64,000 bases of DNA. Origin: Syntrophaceae bacterium UBA7520 (GTDB lineage: Bacteria; Desulfobacterota; Syntrophia; Syntrophales; Smithellaceae). The notes beneath the pieces are model-generated. The model worked only from the letters and a program-made list of their open reading frames with translations. It did no database searches and had not been told where the DNA came from. The stretch is taken from assembly GCA_002478265.1 (NCBI GenBank), contig DLNC01000027.1, forward strand, positions 1 through 64,000, read 5' to 3'. Made by a program: the position numbers and the translations under genes. Below, piece after piece: positions 37,030-47,563 of this stretch (position 1 is its first letter; every line of letters begins with the position of its first letter).

Positions 37030-38919
37030 TTATGGATTGGTTATCTCTTGCCGCGGTCTTTGCGCCATGATTGCGGCTTCCTCTTTGGGTTTGCCATTAC
37101 GGAAATACTCCTCCAGTATCTGTCGGGCGATCGGCGCGGCTACCGCGCCGCCGCCGCCCGCGTTCTCCACCACCACGGCGATGACTATTTCCGGATTTTT
37201 TGCCGGAGCATAAGCGACAAAAAGCGCGTGGTCTTTATGAATATCCAAAATTCTTTTATCGCGGCGCGCTCTGGGATCCTGCGGCAGGCCAATGACCTGT
37301 GAAGTGCCCGTTTTGCCGCAGACGTCCACTTTCGGCACGCGGGCCGCGCGCCCCGTGCCGGTTTCTTCATTTACCACGCCCCAGAGGGCGCTGCTCAAAA
37401 GATCAAAGGTATTTTTACTCAAAGGCAATGCGCCTTTCTTCGCCGGCCTGAATTCTTTGAACGGCTTATGATCAATTGTTTCAATACGCTGTATCAAATA
37501 AGGCTGCCATAATGTGCCGCCGTTGGCAAAAGCGGCATAAGCATTTGCCAACTGCAGGGGCGTAAGCAAATTGTAACCCTGGCCGATGGCGATGGAGATG
37601 GTTTCTCCAGGCAGCCAGGGTTGTTTCATGCGGGCCATTTTCCATTGCTCGGAAGGAACGATGCCGTTTTTTTCATTGGGAAAATCAATGCCGGTCAGCT
37701 GTCCCAAACCGAAAAGACGCGCGTATTTGGCGATTTTATCAGGCCCCAATAAGCGTCCGACATTGTAAAAATAAACGTCGCAGGATTCGACGAGCGCCCG
37801 GTGCAATTCGACGTGGCCGTGACCGCCTTTTTTCCAGCAGCGGAAAGTTCTGCTGCCCAGGGTGAAAGTTCCGTCGCAGAAGAATTTTGTCTGAGGGGTA
37901 ATAATGCCTTCTTCCAGGCCGGCCGCGGCCACAATCAGTTTATAGGTGGAGCCGGGGGGGTATTGTCCGGAAACGACCCGGTTGGTCATCGGTGAAAGAG
38001 GATTGTTGATTAATTTATTCCACTCATCACCGGCTATTCCCAAATTGAATAAATGCGGGTCGAAGGATGGCGTGCTGACCATCGCCAGCACGGCTCCATC
38101 GCGCGGATCGAGAGCGACCACCGCGCCCGCTTTTCCGGCTAAGCCCTGCCAGGCGGCCTTTTGGAGCGCGGCGTCAATGGTCATGATTACATTATAGCCG
38201 GGCAAAGGATCGATACGTCCCAGGTTTTTAATTTCTTTTTCATGCACGTTCACTTCCAGCAACTCGGCGCCGTTGCGGCCGCGCAGGTAAGAATCCAGCA
38301 CCTGCTCCACGCCGTATTTGCCGGCGATATCTCCCAAAGCGTAATCGGCGCGCCCGCTTTCCAGGTCGTCTTTACAAACTTCGCCTGTGTATCCGATGAG
38401 GGAAGCGGTTATTTCGCCCTGGGGATAAAGGCGCACGGGAAAAACATCGATAAACAAACCCGGCAAATCCACGGAGTTCGCTTCCACCACGGCGATTTTT
38501 TCCATGCCGACATTTTTCTCCAGGCGTACCGGCAGGTAAGGGCGCACGTCTTTGGGAATCTGCCGATTTAAATCTATCTGCAGATTTTTCCGCTGGTACA
38601 TAATCTGCAGCCGTTCCAGCATTCTTTCATGGTCTTTGGCGGCGGAGGGCATATAAACAACGTCAAAAGAGGGAAGATTATCGGCCAGAACCACGCCGTT
38701 GCGGTCCGTAATCACGCCGCGCAACGCCTCAATTTTGCGGAAGCGCACGGAATTGCTTTCCGATCTCTCTTTCATCTCCTGCGCTTTGATTACCTGCAAA
38801 TACCAAAGCCTGATCAAAAGCAGGGAAAAGATAATCAGCAATACGGCGAAAACAATTTTAAATTTCTGCCGAAATTCGGGAGTCTCCGCCGCGTTCAAGA
38901 CGGTGAAGCGGTTTTCCAT
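37030..38919 (-). CDS. mrdA: Penicillin-binding protein 2
   Basis: A 629-residue class B transpeptidase of the elongasome. One N-terminal span (FKIVFAVLLIIFSLLLI) is followed by the dimerisation domain and the transpeptidase. The active-site serine is in GSTYK, the second motif in SCD, and the KTGT motif in CGKTGTSQV. It overlaps mreD by 62 bases and precedes rodA. Confidence 0.97.
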   Translation of the reverse strand: MENRFTVLNAAETPEFRQKFKIVFAVLLIIFSLLLIRLWYLQVIKAQEMKERSESNSVRFRKIEALRGVITDRNGVVLADNLPSFDVVYMPSAAKDHERMLERLQIMYQRKNLQIDLNRQIPKDVRPYLPVRLEKNVGMEKIAVVEANSVDLPGLFIDVFPVRLYPQGEITASLIGYTGEVCKDDLESGRADYALGDIAGKYGVEQVLDSYLRGRNGAELLEVNVHEKEIKNLGRIDPLPGYNVIMTIDAALQKAAWQGLAGKAGAVVALDPRDGAVLAMVSTPSFDPHLFNLGIAGDEWNKLINNPLSPMTNRVVSGQYPPGSTYKLIVAAAGLEEGIITPQTKFFCDGTFTLGSRTFRCWKKGGHGHVELHRALVESCDVYFYNVGRLLGPDKIAKYARLFGLGQLTGIDFPNEKNGIVPSEQWKMARMKQPWLPGETISIAIGQGYNLLTPLQLANAYAAFANGGTLWQPYLIQRIETIDHKPFKEFRPAKKGALPLSKNTFDLLSSALWGVVNEETGTGRAARVPKVDVCGKTGTSQVIGLPQDPRARRDKRILDIHKDHALFVAYAPAKNPEIVIAVVVENAGGGGAVAAPIARQILEEYFRNGKPKEEAAIMAQRPRQEITNP

Positions 38920-39397
38920 AAATATAAACCTCTAACCGGCGCATCAGATAAAAAAACACCGGCGTGAACAGGCCGATTACCATGGCCTGCGGTAAAAAAA
39001 CAAAAGGGATGCTGGCCATCGCGTCAAAGCGCAAGATTAAATTATAAAATAAAATGACCAACGCCTCTTCCACCAAAGCAAAAACAAAGCCCCACAAGGC
39101 GACCAGGCGTAGTTTTTGTGTGTCCGTGATCAAAGAAACGGCGTATGAGGCGACGAAAATAATCAGATAAATCAGCGTAAATAGTCCGATAACCGAACTC
39201 ACCAGGCAATCAAACACAAAACCAAAAACAAAGGCCAAGATAGAACCTTTGAACAAATCCAGGCGAAAGCCGGCGTAAATTACGGCGATCAACGATATCT
39301 CAATAACCAGGCGCCCGGAAAAAATGATATCCGCGATTGTGGTCTGCAGCGCGACAACCAAAATGGATAATACAGGCAGCAGTAAATAATAAGCCAT
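38858..39397 (-). CDS. mreD: Rod shape-determining protein MreD
   Basis: A 179-residue membrane protein with five or six spans, part of the elongasome. Sequence similarity in MreD is low; I rely on length, topology (LLPVLSILVVALQTTI, VIYAGFRLDLFKG) and position between mreC and mrdA. Its last 62 bases overlap the start of mrdA. Confidence 0.9.
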   Translation of the reverse strand: MAYYLLLPVLSILVVALQTTIADIIFSGRLVIEISLIAVIYAGFRLDLFKGSILAFVFGFVFDCLVSSVIGLFTLIYLIIFVASYAVSLITDTQKLRLVALWGFVFALVEEALVILFYNLILRFDAMASIPFVFLPQAMVIGLFTPVFFYLMRRLEVYIYGKPLHRLERGGDSRISAEI

Positions 39398-39399
39398 CT

Positions 39400-40239
39400 T
39401 TACTTACGCCTCTTTTCTTCAGCAACGAGCACCAGAACTTCTTCCAGTTTGGAAAAATCAACATAGGGGGCAACCCTGATTCTTAGAAAAAGTTCCGTGT
39501 CCAATTTTTCCACAAAGCTGACCCGGCCGATCATCAATCCTTTGGGAAAAACGCCGCCCATTCCCGATGAAATTACCTCATCTCCTTCGGCAATGTCCTG
39601 ATTTTTGGTAATGTATTTTAAAACGCCGCCGCGATAACCCATGCCGCTGAAAATTCCCTGCGCCCTTGTCCGTTGCAGCATGACGTCAACATTGCTGTTC
39701 TCGTCGATAATCAGAAGAACTTTTGCCACATTCCAGGAAACATCAATAAGCCTGCCGACCAGTCCCGCGGACGACACGACGGGCATGCCGATCCGCAAGC
39801 CATCGAAGGAACCTTTGTCGATGATGACAATTTTAGAAAGAGCCGCCTGCTCTTTGGCGATAACGCGCGCGGCGATAAAATCATAAGGCAGGGACTCCTT
39901 GAAGGCAAGAATTTTGGCCAGGCGCTGCGCTTCCAGATGTCCTTCTTTGTATCGAAGAAGCTCCGCTTCGAGTTCGCCGACGGTTTTTTCCAGTTTTTTA
40001 TTTTCTTCAACAACTCCGACCAGGTAGACGTATTTTTCCCATGAATCGCTAATGCTGGTTGAGCTTATATGCATAAGCTTCTGGAACGGCGCGGCTGCTT
40101 CCAGCACTAATTTGCGGAAAAAACCGTCTGTCTGGCTATCTGCCCGACGATGGCGGGTGTTGTAGGAGAGCATTATAATGGCGATAACAAAGAGAATAGC
40201 TATCAGAACAAGAGATTTATAATGTCTGAAAATAAACAT
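39400..40239 (-). CDS. mreC: Rod shape-determining protein MreC
   Basis: A 279-residue bitopic protein with one span (LVLIAILFVIAIIML), a coiled coil (ENKKLEKTVGELEAELL) and the beta-rich periplasmic domain with DKGSFDGLRIGMPVVSSAGLVGRL. It links MreB to the periplasmic synthases. Two bases separate it from mreD. Confidence 0.95.
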   Translation of the reverse strand: MFIFRHYKSLVLIAILFVIAIIMLSYNTRHRRADSQTDGFFRKLVLEAAAPFQKLMHISSTSISDSWEKYVYLVGVVEENKKLEKTVGELEAELLRYKEGHLEAQRLAKILAFKESLPYDFIAARVIAKEQAALSKIVIIDKGSFDGLRIGMPVVSSAGLVGRLIDVSWNVAKVLLIIDENSNVDVMLQRTRAQGIFSGMGYRGGVLKYITKNQDIAEGDEVISSGMGGVFPKGLMIGRVSFVEKLDTELFLRIRVAPYVDFSKLEEVLVLVAEEKRRK

Positions 40240-40325
40240 TTTTCCCCGGTATGATAAATATTTACAAAATTGCCGCGAAAGCTATTCCTTGGGAAGGACT
40301 GATTTGTGTATTCCGCCTGCTGTCT

Positions 40326-41390
<1,065 letters not shown>

Positions 41391-41545
41391 TTATTGCCGT
41401 TGCGCCAAGCAGGTGTTTTCTATATCGTATTTCCGGCACCTTATCAACGCCTTTTTAAATTATATTTGCATTTTAGACATGACTGTAATAGGAAAACAAA
41501 CTCTGGACAACCACTGATCGCGTTAATTATTTTTGAGGAGATTTT

Positions 41546-43144
41546 ATGCTTAAATTTTTCCGGAAGCACGCCCGCGGCTGGTTCATGCTTGCCGTGATTG
41601 CCATCATTATTATCGTGTTTGTTCTTTATTTCGGCTCCGATCGAGGCGCCCAACACGCTGCGGTGATCGCCATTGTTGACGGTAGAACCGTCAGTATGGC
41701 TGATTTTCACGCGGAATATGAACGGACGCTGGACATGGTCCGGCAGCGCTATGGCGCTAATCTGACTGCGGAAATGCTTAAACAGCTGAATCTCAAGCAG
41801 AAAACATACGATGATTTGATTAACCGGCATGTGATTATTTCCAAGGCGGAAGACCTGAAGGTTAAGATTTCCGATGAGGAGCTGCGCGCCATGATCATGT
41901 CCATTCCCGCCCTGCAGACCAACGGCATGTTTGACGAACGCAAGTACCGCCAGATGCTGCGTTACAACAAGGCATCCGCCGAAGATTTTGAGGCCCTGCA
42001 GCGGGTAAACCTTATGGCTGCCAGAATTGAATCTATGGTGCGCGAGGGCATAAAGGTTTCCGAGGCCGAAGCGCTGGATCTCTTTGTTTTACAAAACCAG
42101 AAAATCAATCTGGCCTTTGTCCGGGTATCAGGCCAGGATATCAGGCAGAATATCAATCCCACGAAAGAGCAGCTGGAGAGTTATTTAAGCGCCAACAGCG
42201 CCGCTTTTCGCCGCCCGGAACAAGTCAAAATAAAATATTTCCATTTTCCCGCCGAAGCTTACGCGCCGGCGGCGATCAGCGATTCCGAACTGCGCGATTA
42301 TTACAATTTGCATAAGGACAGCTATCGCGGCAAAGACGGAAAGCAGATGTCTTTTGCTGAAGCTCGAGGTTTAATTTTTAAAGAGTTGCGCGCATCGCGC
42401 GGGACGCACAGGGCGCAGGCCGAGGCAAAGAAAGCGCGAGATGTAATTTATCAGGAAAATAACTTTGCAGAATACGCCAGAAAAAACAACTTGCCCATGC
42501 GCCAGACCGGGTTTTTCCCCATTGATAACCCTCCTCGGGAATTTTTAACCGTCAACCGATTTGCGGCGGAGCTAATGGAATTAAAAGCGGGAGAGGTGAG
42601 CAGGATTTTATCAGCCGATAATGGTTATTATCTTGTGGAGATGGTCGAAAAGAAACCTGCCTATCTGCCGCCGTTCAAGGAAATTGAAAGCGAAGTAAGA
42701 AAGCATTTCGTATTTTTTGAAAGAAACCGCCTGGCCGCGCAGGAAGCGCGCCTGATTTTGGATAGAATAAAAGCCGGTGAACCACTGGAGAAGGTTGCTC
42801 GCGCCAAGGGGCTGTCGGTGCACGAGACGGGCTTTTTCCGGCCCGGGGAACCCATTCCCAAACTGGGCGCCAACCAGGGCGACGCCGACACACTGTATCA
42901 GTTGTCCCTGGCCAGCCCTTATCCGGACAATCCGCTTTTCATCAATAACGCGTACATCGTGTTTAAGCTCAAGGATTTGAGCAAAGTGGATATGAAGGAT
43001 TTCGCGGCTAAAAAAGAAGTTTATGAAAGGATGCTTTTGACCGTCAAGCAGGAAGAAGCTATGCGTTCCTGGCTGGCGGGAAACAAAGAGGCGCTGATCA
43101 GAGAAAAAAGAATCAACATTAAAAAACAGGCGCAGGATTTATAA
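41546..43144 (+). CDS. PpiD-like periplasmic folding factor (SurA_N / rotamase)
   Basis: A 532-residue membrane-anchored chaperone. A single N-terminal span ([18 protein letters not shown]) at about 12-30 is followed by a SurA_N-like domain with [22 protein letters not shown] parvulin-like region ([40 protein letters not shown]) follows and a second partly similar repeat comes later ([20 protein letters not shown]). It assists exported protein folding at the inner membrane. It is divergent from mreB. Confidence 0.88.
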   Translation: MLKFFRKHARGWFMLAVIAIIIIVFVLYFGSDRGAQHAAVIAIVDGRTVSMADFHAEYERTLDMVRQRYGANLTAEMLKQLNLKQKTYDDLINRHVIISKAEDLKVKISDEELRAMIMSIPALQTNGMFDERKYRQMLRYNKASAEDFEALQRVNLMAARIESMVREGIKVSEAEALDLFVLQNQKINLAFVRVSGQDIRQNINPTKEQLESYLSANSAAFRRPEQVKIKYFHFPAEAYAPAAISDSELRDYYNLHKDSYRGKDGKQMSFAEARGLIFKELRASRGTHRAQAEAKKARDVIYQENNFAEYARKNNLPMRQTGFFPIDNPPREFLTVNRFAAELMELKAGEVSRILSADNGYYLVEMVEKKPAYLPPFKEIESEVRKHFVFFERNRLAAQEARLILDRIKAGEPLEKVARAKGLSVHETGFFRPGEPIPKLGANQGDADTLYQLSLASPYPDNPLFINNAYIVFKLKDLSKVDMKDFAAKKEVYERMLLTVKQEEAMRSWLAGNKEALIREKRINIKKQAQDL

Positions 43145-43149
43145 AAAAA

Positions 43150-43182
43150 AGGAAGCAACAAACAGTTTGAGCTGCTTCCTTT
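43150..43182 (+). terminator. Hairpin after the PpiD-like gene
   Basis: GGAAGCA and TGCTTCC face each other with a 15-base loop, followed by TTTAT. It may serve both the PpiD-like gene and the convergent tRNA-Ala. The T run is short. Confidence 0.55.
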
Positions 43183-43189
43183 ATATCCT

Positions 43190-43265
<76 letters not shown>

Positions 43266-43293
43266 TTAAGAGTGCTGAAAAAAATGTGCAGCC

Positions 43294-43322
43294 CAATTAA
43301 CACAGGCACAAAACACTGTCAA
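43294..43322 (-). promoter_or_regulatory. Probable promoter of tRNA-Ala
   Basis: On the - strand TTGACA (43322-43317), a 17-base spacer and TAATTG (43299-43294). The -10 box is weak but the position upstream of the tRNA is right. Confidence 0.5.
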
Positions 43323-43334
43323 CTTGATTTTAGC

Positions 43335-43362
43335 TTGACTTTATCGGACTCACTTATATAAT
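43335..43362 (+). promoter_or_regulatory. Probable promoter of tRNA-Leu
   Basis: TTGACT at 43335-43340, a 16-base spacer and a consensus TATAAT at 43357-43362. The start of transcription would fall a few bases before the tRNA. Confidence 0.7.
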
Positions 43363-43372
43363 CGCAACCCGT

Positions 43373-43460
43373 GCCGGAGTGGTGAAACTGGTAGACGCAG
43401 GGGACTCAAAATCCCCCGCTCCTCGCGAGCATGTCGGTTCGACTCCGACCTCCGGCACCA
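43373..43460 (+). tRNA. tRNA-Leu (CAA)
   Basis: An 88-base tRNA with a long variable arm and encoded CCA. Acceptor GCCGGAG pairs with CTCCGGC. The loop CTCAAAA gives anticodon CAA, which reads UUG. Confidence 0.97.
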
Positions 43461-43497
43461 AACAAAAAATCTGAAGATTACGCCCTCTTAAAAAAAT

Positions 43498-44841
43498 TTA
43501 TCTGTTTTGTTTCCAGTTTAATAAACTCAGAAAAGCATCTTTGCGCGATACCGTTTGATTCTCCGGATCGTATTCCTGCGGATTTTCTTCCCTTAGTATG
43601 CTTAGTGCGCTGTAAAGGTGCTGTAAAATGTCTTTGTCGATTTTACCCGCTTTGGCCAAATTGCCCATTTCTTTTTTTGCCGCTGTGTGATTCATGCGTA
43701 ACCTGTAGGGCCGCTGCATCAGCAGGATATCGTAGAGGTTGGCAACGGCGAGAATTTTTGTAATGAGCGTGGTGTCTTTGCCCTGAAGCCCGTCCGGATA
43801 ACCGCTGCCGTCGAGCAGTTCGTGGTGATGGCGTATGGGTTCCCGAAGATGCTCGTATGATTTTAGAGTCGAGACCATCATTTCGCTGATCACCGGATGA
43901 TTTCTGATGAGCTGGAGTTCATCTTGTTCCAACTTTCCTGATTTGAATAAAATACCGTATTTTAAACCTTTTTTGCCGGCGTCATGCAGCAATGAAGAAT
44001 CACGCAGCGCTTCAAGGTCCATCTTTTTCAACCCCATTAATTCGCCGATTTTCTGCGTGTAATTGCTGACGCGCGCCGCGTGGCCTCTTGAATAAGGATC
44101 CCTTGCTTCCACGGCTTGCGCCAGCGCCACCATCGCCTCGAAAATAGTTTTATCCCAATTATCTTCAGTCTGCGCGCAGGCATAAGAAACGGACAGTTGC
44201 TTGCTTACATTCAGGATTACCGAAAGATGTTCGTTCGAAAAATTATCCATATTTTTCCAGTAGATATTGCCGCTTAAAAGAATCACGCCCAGGAATGTTT
44301 TGTCGTTAATTAAGGGCGCGCAGGCCAGAGGGGGAGAAAATAGCGAGGCGGGATTTTCGTTTTCCGCCTCTTCCTGTGGGAGAAAAATAAGCTTTTCCCT
44401 GTCTATTTTGTCCAGGTACATTTCCGCCGCCGGAAATATCTGCTCCTGTGTGACATTATCTCTGCTCATCCACGCTTTTAGTTTGAAGTTTTCATTTTCG
44501 CTGACAAATAAAGCGCCATGACGCGCGCCGACGGCGTCAATCAAATTTTCGATGACTTCCTGCAATAAATTGTCATAATTTACCATCGGAACAACATTGC
44601 TTCTTTTTGGTTTGCCTTGGGGCAAAACAGGTTCCGGAATTTCATCATCCTTATTTTGGTGTTTGCCGCTTGCCGGAGCGTTTTGTTTTACAATATTTAA
44701 AAAAGATTTTGCCAGATCCGATATTTCGCCTTCTTCCTCCTCGGCCAGTTTGCGGATAACCCTTTCTTCTTCTGCGCTTATCGAAGCGTTTGCTGATTTC
44801 TGCATGGCGTTGTTCAGCAGCGCTATTTTCTTAAACGTCAT
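43498..44841 (-). CDS. HD-GYP phosphodiesterase with GAF-like domain (3' part of a split sensor)
   Basis: A 447-residue open frame. The N-terminal 60 residues look like the end of a HAMP linker (EEEGEISDLAKSF), the middle is GAF-like (LIDAVGARHGALFVSE), and the C-terminus is a complete HD-GYP domain: HAARVSNY, LLHDAGKKG and HHHELLDGSGYPDG. HD-GYP proteins break down cyclic di-GMP. Its ATG has no proper ribosome site: AAGG abuts it. The upstream frame 44844-45044 supplies two membrane spans and ends at a T8 run, so the two were probably one gene of about 515 residues. Confidence 0.85.
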   Translation of the reverse strand: MTFKKIALLNNAMQKSANASISAEEERVIRKLAEEEEGEISDLAKSFLNIVKQNAPASGKHQNKDDEIPEPVLPQGKPKRSNVVPMVNYDNLLQEVIENLIDAVGARHGALFVSENENFKLKAWMSRDNVTQEQIFPAAEMYLDKIDREKLIFLPQEEAENENPASLFSPPLACAPLINDKTFLGVILLSGNIYWKNMDNFSNEHLSVILNVSKQLSVSYACAQTEDNWDKTIFEAMVALAQAVEARDPYSRGHAARVSNYTQKIGELMGLKKMDLEALRDSSLLHDAGKKGLKYGILFKSGKLEQDELQLIRNHPVISEMMVSTLKSYEHLREPIRHHHELLDGSGYPDGLQGKDTTLITKILAVANLYDILLMQRPYRLRMNHTAAKKEMGNLAKAGKIDKDILQHLYSALSILREENPQEYDPENQTVSRKDAFLSLLNWKQNR

Positions 44842-44843
44842 CC

Positions 44844-45044
44844 TTATGAAAAAAAACCGACAAGCAAAAGTATGCCGCTGATAATTAATATGAAGCTGAA
44901 GTTAATGCTGAAGAGGCCGGCCAGTTTTTCGTTACTGCCAAATTGAGTGTAAATATAATATAGAATAATAAAGGGCACCAACGCGGCGCCCGCGAAAATT
45001 ATCGATAGCTTGCGTATTAATGATTTTGATTTTATAGATAGCAC
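44844..45044 (-). CDS. Two-span membrane segment (5' part of the split HD-GYP sensor)
   Basis: A 66-residue frame with spans at about 13-32 (LSIIFAGAALVPFIILYYIY) and 47-65 (FSFILIISGILLLVGFFS). It stops at TAA immediately after GGTTTTTTTTCA. A -1 slip on the eight T would give F-F-I-R-M-T-F-K-K and run straight into the HD-GYP frame, forming TM-TM-HAMP-like-GAF-HD-GYP. Frameshift mutation, slippage or a sequencing error are the alternatives. Confidence 0.65.
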   Translation of the reverse strand: MLSIKSKSLIRKLSIIFAGAALVPFIILYYIYTQFGSNEKLAGLFSINFSFILIISGILLLVGFFS

Positions 45045-45235
45045 AAAACACCTTATTGATTATTAATGTTTACAAAATATTATTATGCCGAAAAATCTAT
45101 TATTTGGTTCCCTGACTTGTCGATAAACTTAAAGAGCGTCTGGTTTCATAGCATAAAATTAATTTTTTAAAAGAATAAATTTATACCGAACAAAAGGTTT
45201 CGCCCAATTTTTTACAAATATACCAAAATCAAAGA

Positions 45236-46165
45236 TTAAATCACACCGCTATTATAACTATTGAGAAAATTCAGAAAATTTTTATGAATCTGGCGTAAAT
45301 CGAAATTATATCGGTATGTTAAGTAGAAGTTTCTTTCCATGCGGCAACCCAGGATGGTAATTTCCGCCAGCAGCCCCTGCGCAAGCTCGCGCGCCGCGGC
45401 GTGGCTGGAAATTATCGAAACACCCAGGCCGGCGATCACGGATTCCTTTACCGCTTCGGAGCTGCCCATTTCCGCGCAGACGTTGAATTGCGAAAGATTC
45501 ACGGATTTTTCCTCTTTGAGGTAGTTCTCGAGAAAATCGCGTGTTGCTGAGCCTTTTTCTCTTAGAATAAACGGTTCGTTCAGCAGATCTTTCATCAAGA
45601 CCGATTTCTTTGTGCTCCAGGGGTGCGTTTGGGAAACAACCAAAATCAGAGTATCTTTCCAAAGCTTTTTCGAGAAAAGTTTTTTATTTGCCGGTTTTTT
45701 TCCGATGACGCCCATTTCCACCTCTCCCGCCAAGACCATGTTCATGACATCTTCGCTATCCGCTTGCTTGATGTTTAAGGTAATCTCCGGATTTTTTTGG
45801 CGCAGGGCGGCCAGCGCGCGCGGCAGGAGATAGGTGGCCGGAATGGTGCTGGCGCCGACATAGATAGTGCCGCCGGTGTCCGCGCTCAGGGAAGAGATTT
45901 TTTCTTTTGCTTCCTCGCGCAGTTTAATCATGCGCCGCGCGTAGTCATAAAGTATTTTTCCTTCCGGCGTGAGCGATATTCCCGCGCTGCTTCTGTTGAC
46001 TAGAGGCGCGCCGAGATAGTCTTCCGCGTTTCTGATATTTTTGGTCAGCGCCGGCTGGGTGAGGTGCATTTTTCTGGCGGCCAGGCTGAAACTTCCTTGC
46101 TCGACCAGAGAAATCAATGCCTCCATCTGTTGAAAAGTTATATTTTTAAAATGGTCTGTGTTCAT
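45236..46165 (-). CDS. LysR-family regulator of the selenium locus
   Basis: A 309-residue LysR-type regulator. The helix-turn-helix (FSLAARKMHLTQPALTKNIRNAE) is at about 22-44, followed by a type 2 periplasmic-binding effector domain. It is divergent from yedE across 198 bases, the usual arrangement for a LysR protein that controls its neighbour. LysR genes of this group are commonly found beside yedE/yedF, so regulation by a selenium or sulfur compound is likely but inferred. Confidence 0.88.
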   Translation of the reverse strand: MNTDHFKNITFQQMEALISLVEQGSFSLAARKMHLTQPALTKNIRNAEDYLGAPLVNRSSAGISLTPEGKILYDYARRMIKLREEAKEKISSLSADTGGTIYVGASTIPATYLLPRALAALRQKNPEITLNIKQADSEDVMNMVLAGEVEMGVIGKKPANKKLFSKKLWKDTLILVVSQTHPWSTKKSVLMKDLLNEPFILREKGSATRDFLENYLKEEKSVNLSQFNVCAEMGSSEAVKESVIAGLGVSIISSHAAARELAQGLLAEITILGCRMERNFYLTYRYNFDLRQIHKNFLNFLNSYNSGVI

Positions 46166-46268
46166 GGACGCCTCTTATCACAAAGGATTGTTTTTTGCCA
46201 CGCGGAATATAACTTTACGGAATATCAATCATTACCAATAGTGCAAACAGAATCAGCGCTATTACTAA

Positions 46269-46284
46269 ATATTATAAATAATAT
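46269..46284. promoter_or_regulatory. AT-rich dyad in the LysR-yedE divergent region
   Basis: ATATTAT-AA-ATAATAT is a perfect 16-base dyad about 80 bases before the yedE start. It could be a LysR-family site. In an AT-rich stretch such dyads also arise by chance. Confidence 0.3.
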
Positions 46285-46363
46285 CAGCATATTACTTTTA
46301 TGAATTTGCCTTTTTGTCATCCCGCTGTTAAAAACAGCGCAAATCTTAAACGGAGGTTTCTTT

Positions 46364-47440
46364 ATGAAAAATATTTTTTCTTCTCGCGCCGGGATCATCG
46401 CTGTCGGCGCGATAATCGGCGTCGGCGCGGCACTCTTGCAGTATCTGGGCAATCCCGGCAACATGGGTATTTGTGTCGCCTGTTTTGAACGCGACATCGC
46501 CGGCGCGCTGGGACTGCACCGGGCAAGCGTTGTGCAGTATCTGCGCCCGGAAATCATGGGATTTGTCCTGGGCGCTTTTGCCGCGGCATTGCTTGCCGGT
46601 GAATATAAACCGCGTGGCGGGTCCGCTCCGTTAATCCGCTTCTTTTTAGGGATTTTTGCCATGATCGGCGCCTTGGTCTTTTTGGGCTGCCCCTGGCGTA
46701 TGCTTTTAAGATTGGCGGGTGGCGACGGCAATGCTATTTTAGGCATCTTAGGTCTGGTCTTCGGTGTCTTTATCGGCGTGCAGTTTTTGAAACGCGGCTT
46801 CACGTTAGGGCGCTCTTACACGCAGGCCAAAGCCAGTGGCTGGATAATGCCCGGTTTCATGGTTGCCTTATTTTTGCTTTTGGTTTTCAATGTTCAGTTT
46901 GCCGAAGGCGGCCCGATTTTTTCCAGCGTGGAAGGGCCCGGCTCCAAACACGCGCCGATTTTTGTGAGCATTATTGCCGGATTGATTATCGGCACGCTGG
47001 CGCAGCGCAGCCGTTTTTGCACGATGGGCGCGTTTCGTGATGCCATGATGACCAAAGATTTTCACCTGATTAGCGGTGTGGGCGCGCTGCTTTTATTCGC
47101 TTTCTTGGCCAACCTGATTTTTGGGCAGTTTAATCCCGGCTTTGAGGGTCAGCCGATTGCCCATACAAATTATGTATGGAATTTTTTAGGCATGACATTG
47201 GCGGGACTTGCTTTTGCGTTGGCGGGCGGCTGTCCCGGCAGGCAGCTTTTTATGTCCGGTGAAGGCGATTTGGACGCGGGCGTTTTTGTCATCGGCATGA
47301 TTGTCGGCGCGGGCTTTGCGCACAACTTTTCCCTGACCAGCTCTCCCAAAGGTGTTGCCGCTTTTGGGCCTGCAGCCGTAATTATTGGTTTGGTTTTCTG
47401 TCTGGTAATCGGCTTTACGATGCTGCAGAAGGCAAAATAA
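46364..47440 (+). CDS. yedE: YedE-type putative selenium transporter
   Basis: A 358-residue polytopic membrane protein of the YeeE/YedE family with about ten spans. The two half-repeats show CVACFERDIAGALG, FLGCPWRMLLRLAGG and, in the second half, RSRFCTMGAFRDAMM and ALAGGCPGRQLFMSGEGD, the conserved Cys sites of this family. GGAGG precedes the ATG. YedE with YedF is found mainly in selenium-using bacteria and is thought to import selenium. Here selC follows five bases after the stop, which strongly supports that role. Confidence 0.92.
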   Translation: MKNIFSSRAGIIAVGAIIGVGAALLQYLGNPGNMGICVACFERDIAGALGLHRASVVQYLRPEIMGFVLGAFAAALLAGEYKPRGGSAPLIRFFLGIFAMIGALVFLGCPWRMLLRLAGGDGNAILGILGLVFGVFIGVQFLKRGFTLGRSYTQAKASGWIMPGFMVALFLLLVFNVQFAEGGPIFSSVEGPGSKHAPIFVSIIAGLIIGTLAQRSRFCTMGAFRDAMMTKDFHLISGVGALLLFAFLANLIFGQFNPGFEGQPIAHTNYVWNFLGMTLAGLAFALAGGCPGRQLFMSGEGDLDAGVFVIGMIVGAGFAHNFSLTSSPKGVAAFGPAAVIIGLVFCLVIGFTMLQKAK

Positions 47441-47445
47441 TTTTT

Positions 47446-47540
47446 GACCGGCTGAGTTGGCTGGTGCCGGCCGCGGGCTTCAAACCCGTTGGGCAAACAA
47501 TGCAATGTTTGCTGTTCAGTTCGATTCTGAAGCCGGTCTG
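47446..47540 (+). tRNA. selC: tRNA-Sec (UCA), selC
   Basis: A cloverleaf of about 95 bases. Acceptor GACCGGCT (47446-47453) pairs with AGCCGGTC (47531-47538). The D stem is six pairs with a four-base loop TGGT (47456-47471), as in bacterial tRNA-Sec. The anticodon arm 47473-47489 has loop CTTCAAA, anticodon UCA. The variable arm is long, with seven pairs (GCAAACA/TGTTTGC). The T loop TTCGATT is canonical. CCA is not encoded. The acceptor plus T helix sums to 12 pairs rather than 13 unless a U-U pair is counted, which makes the exact ends uncertain. It lies inside the yedE operon with no promoter of its own visible. Confidence 0.92.
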
Positions 47541-47563
47541 AAAGAAGAGCTTTTACAAAAGTG

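Noticed and set aside
46225..46803. ORF on - opposite yedE
   Set aside because: It is an antisense shadow of a well-supported membrane protein gene, with a biased, low-complexity composition.
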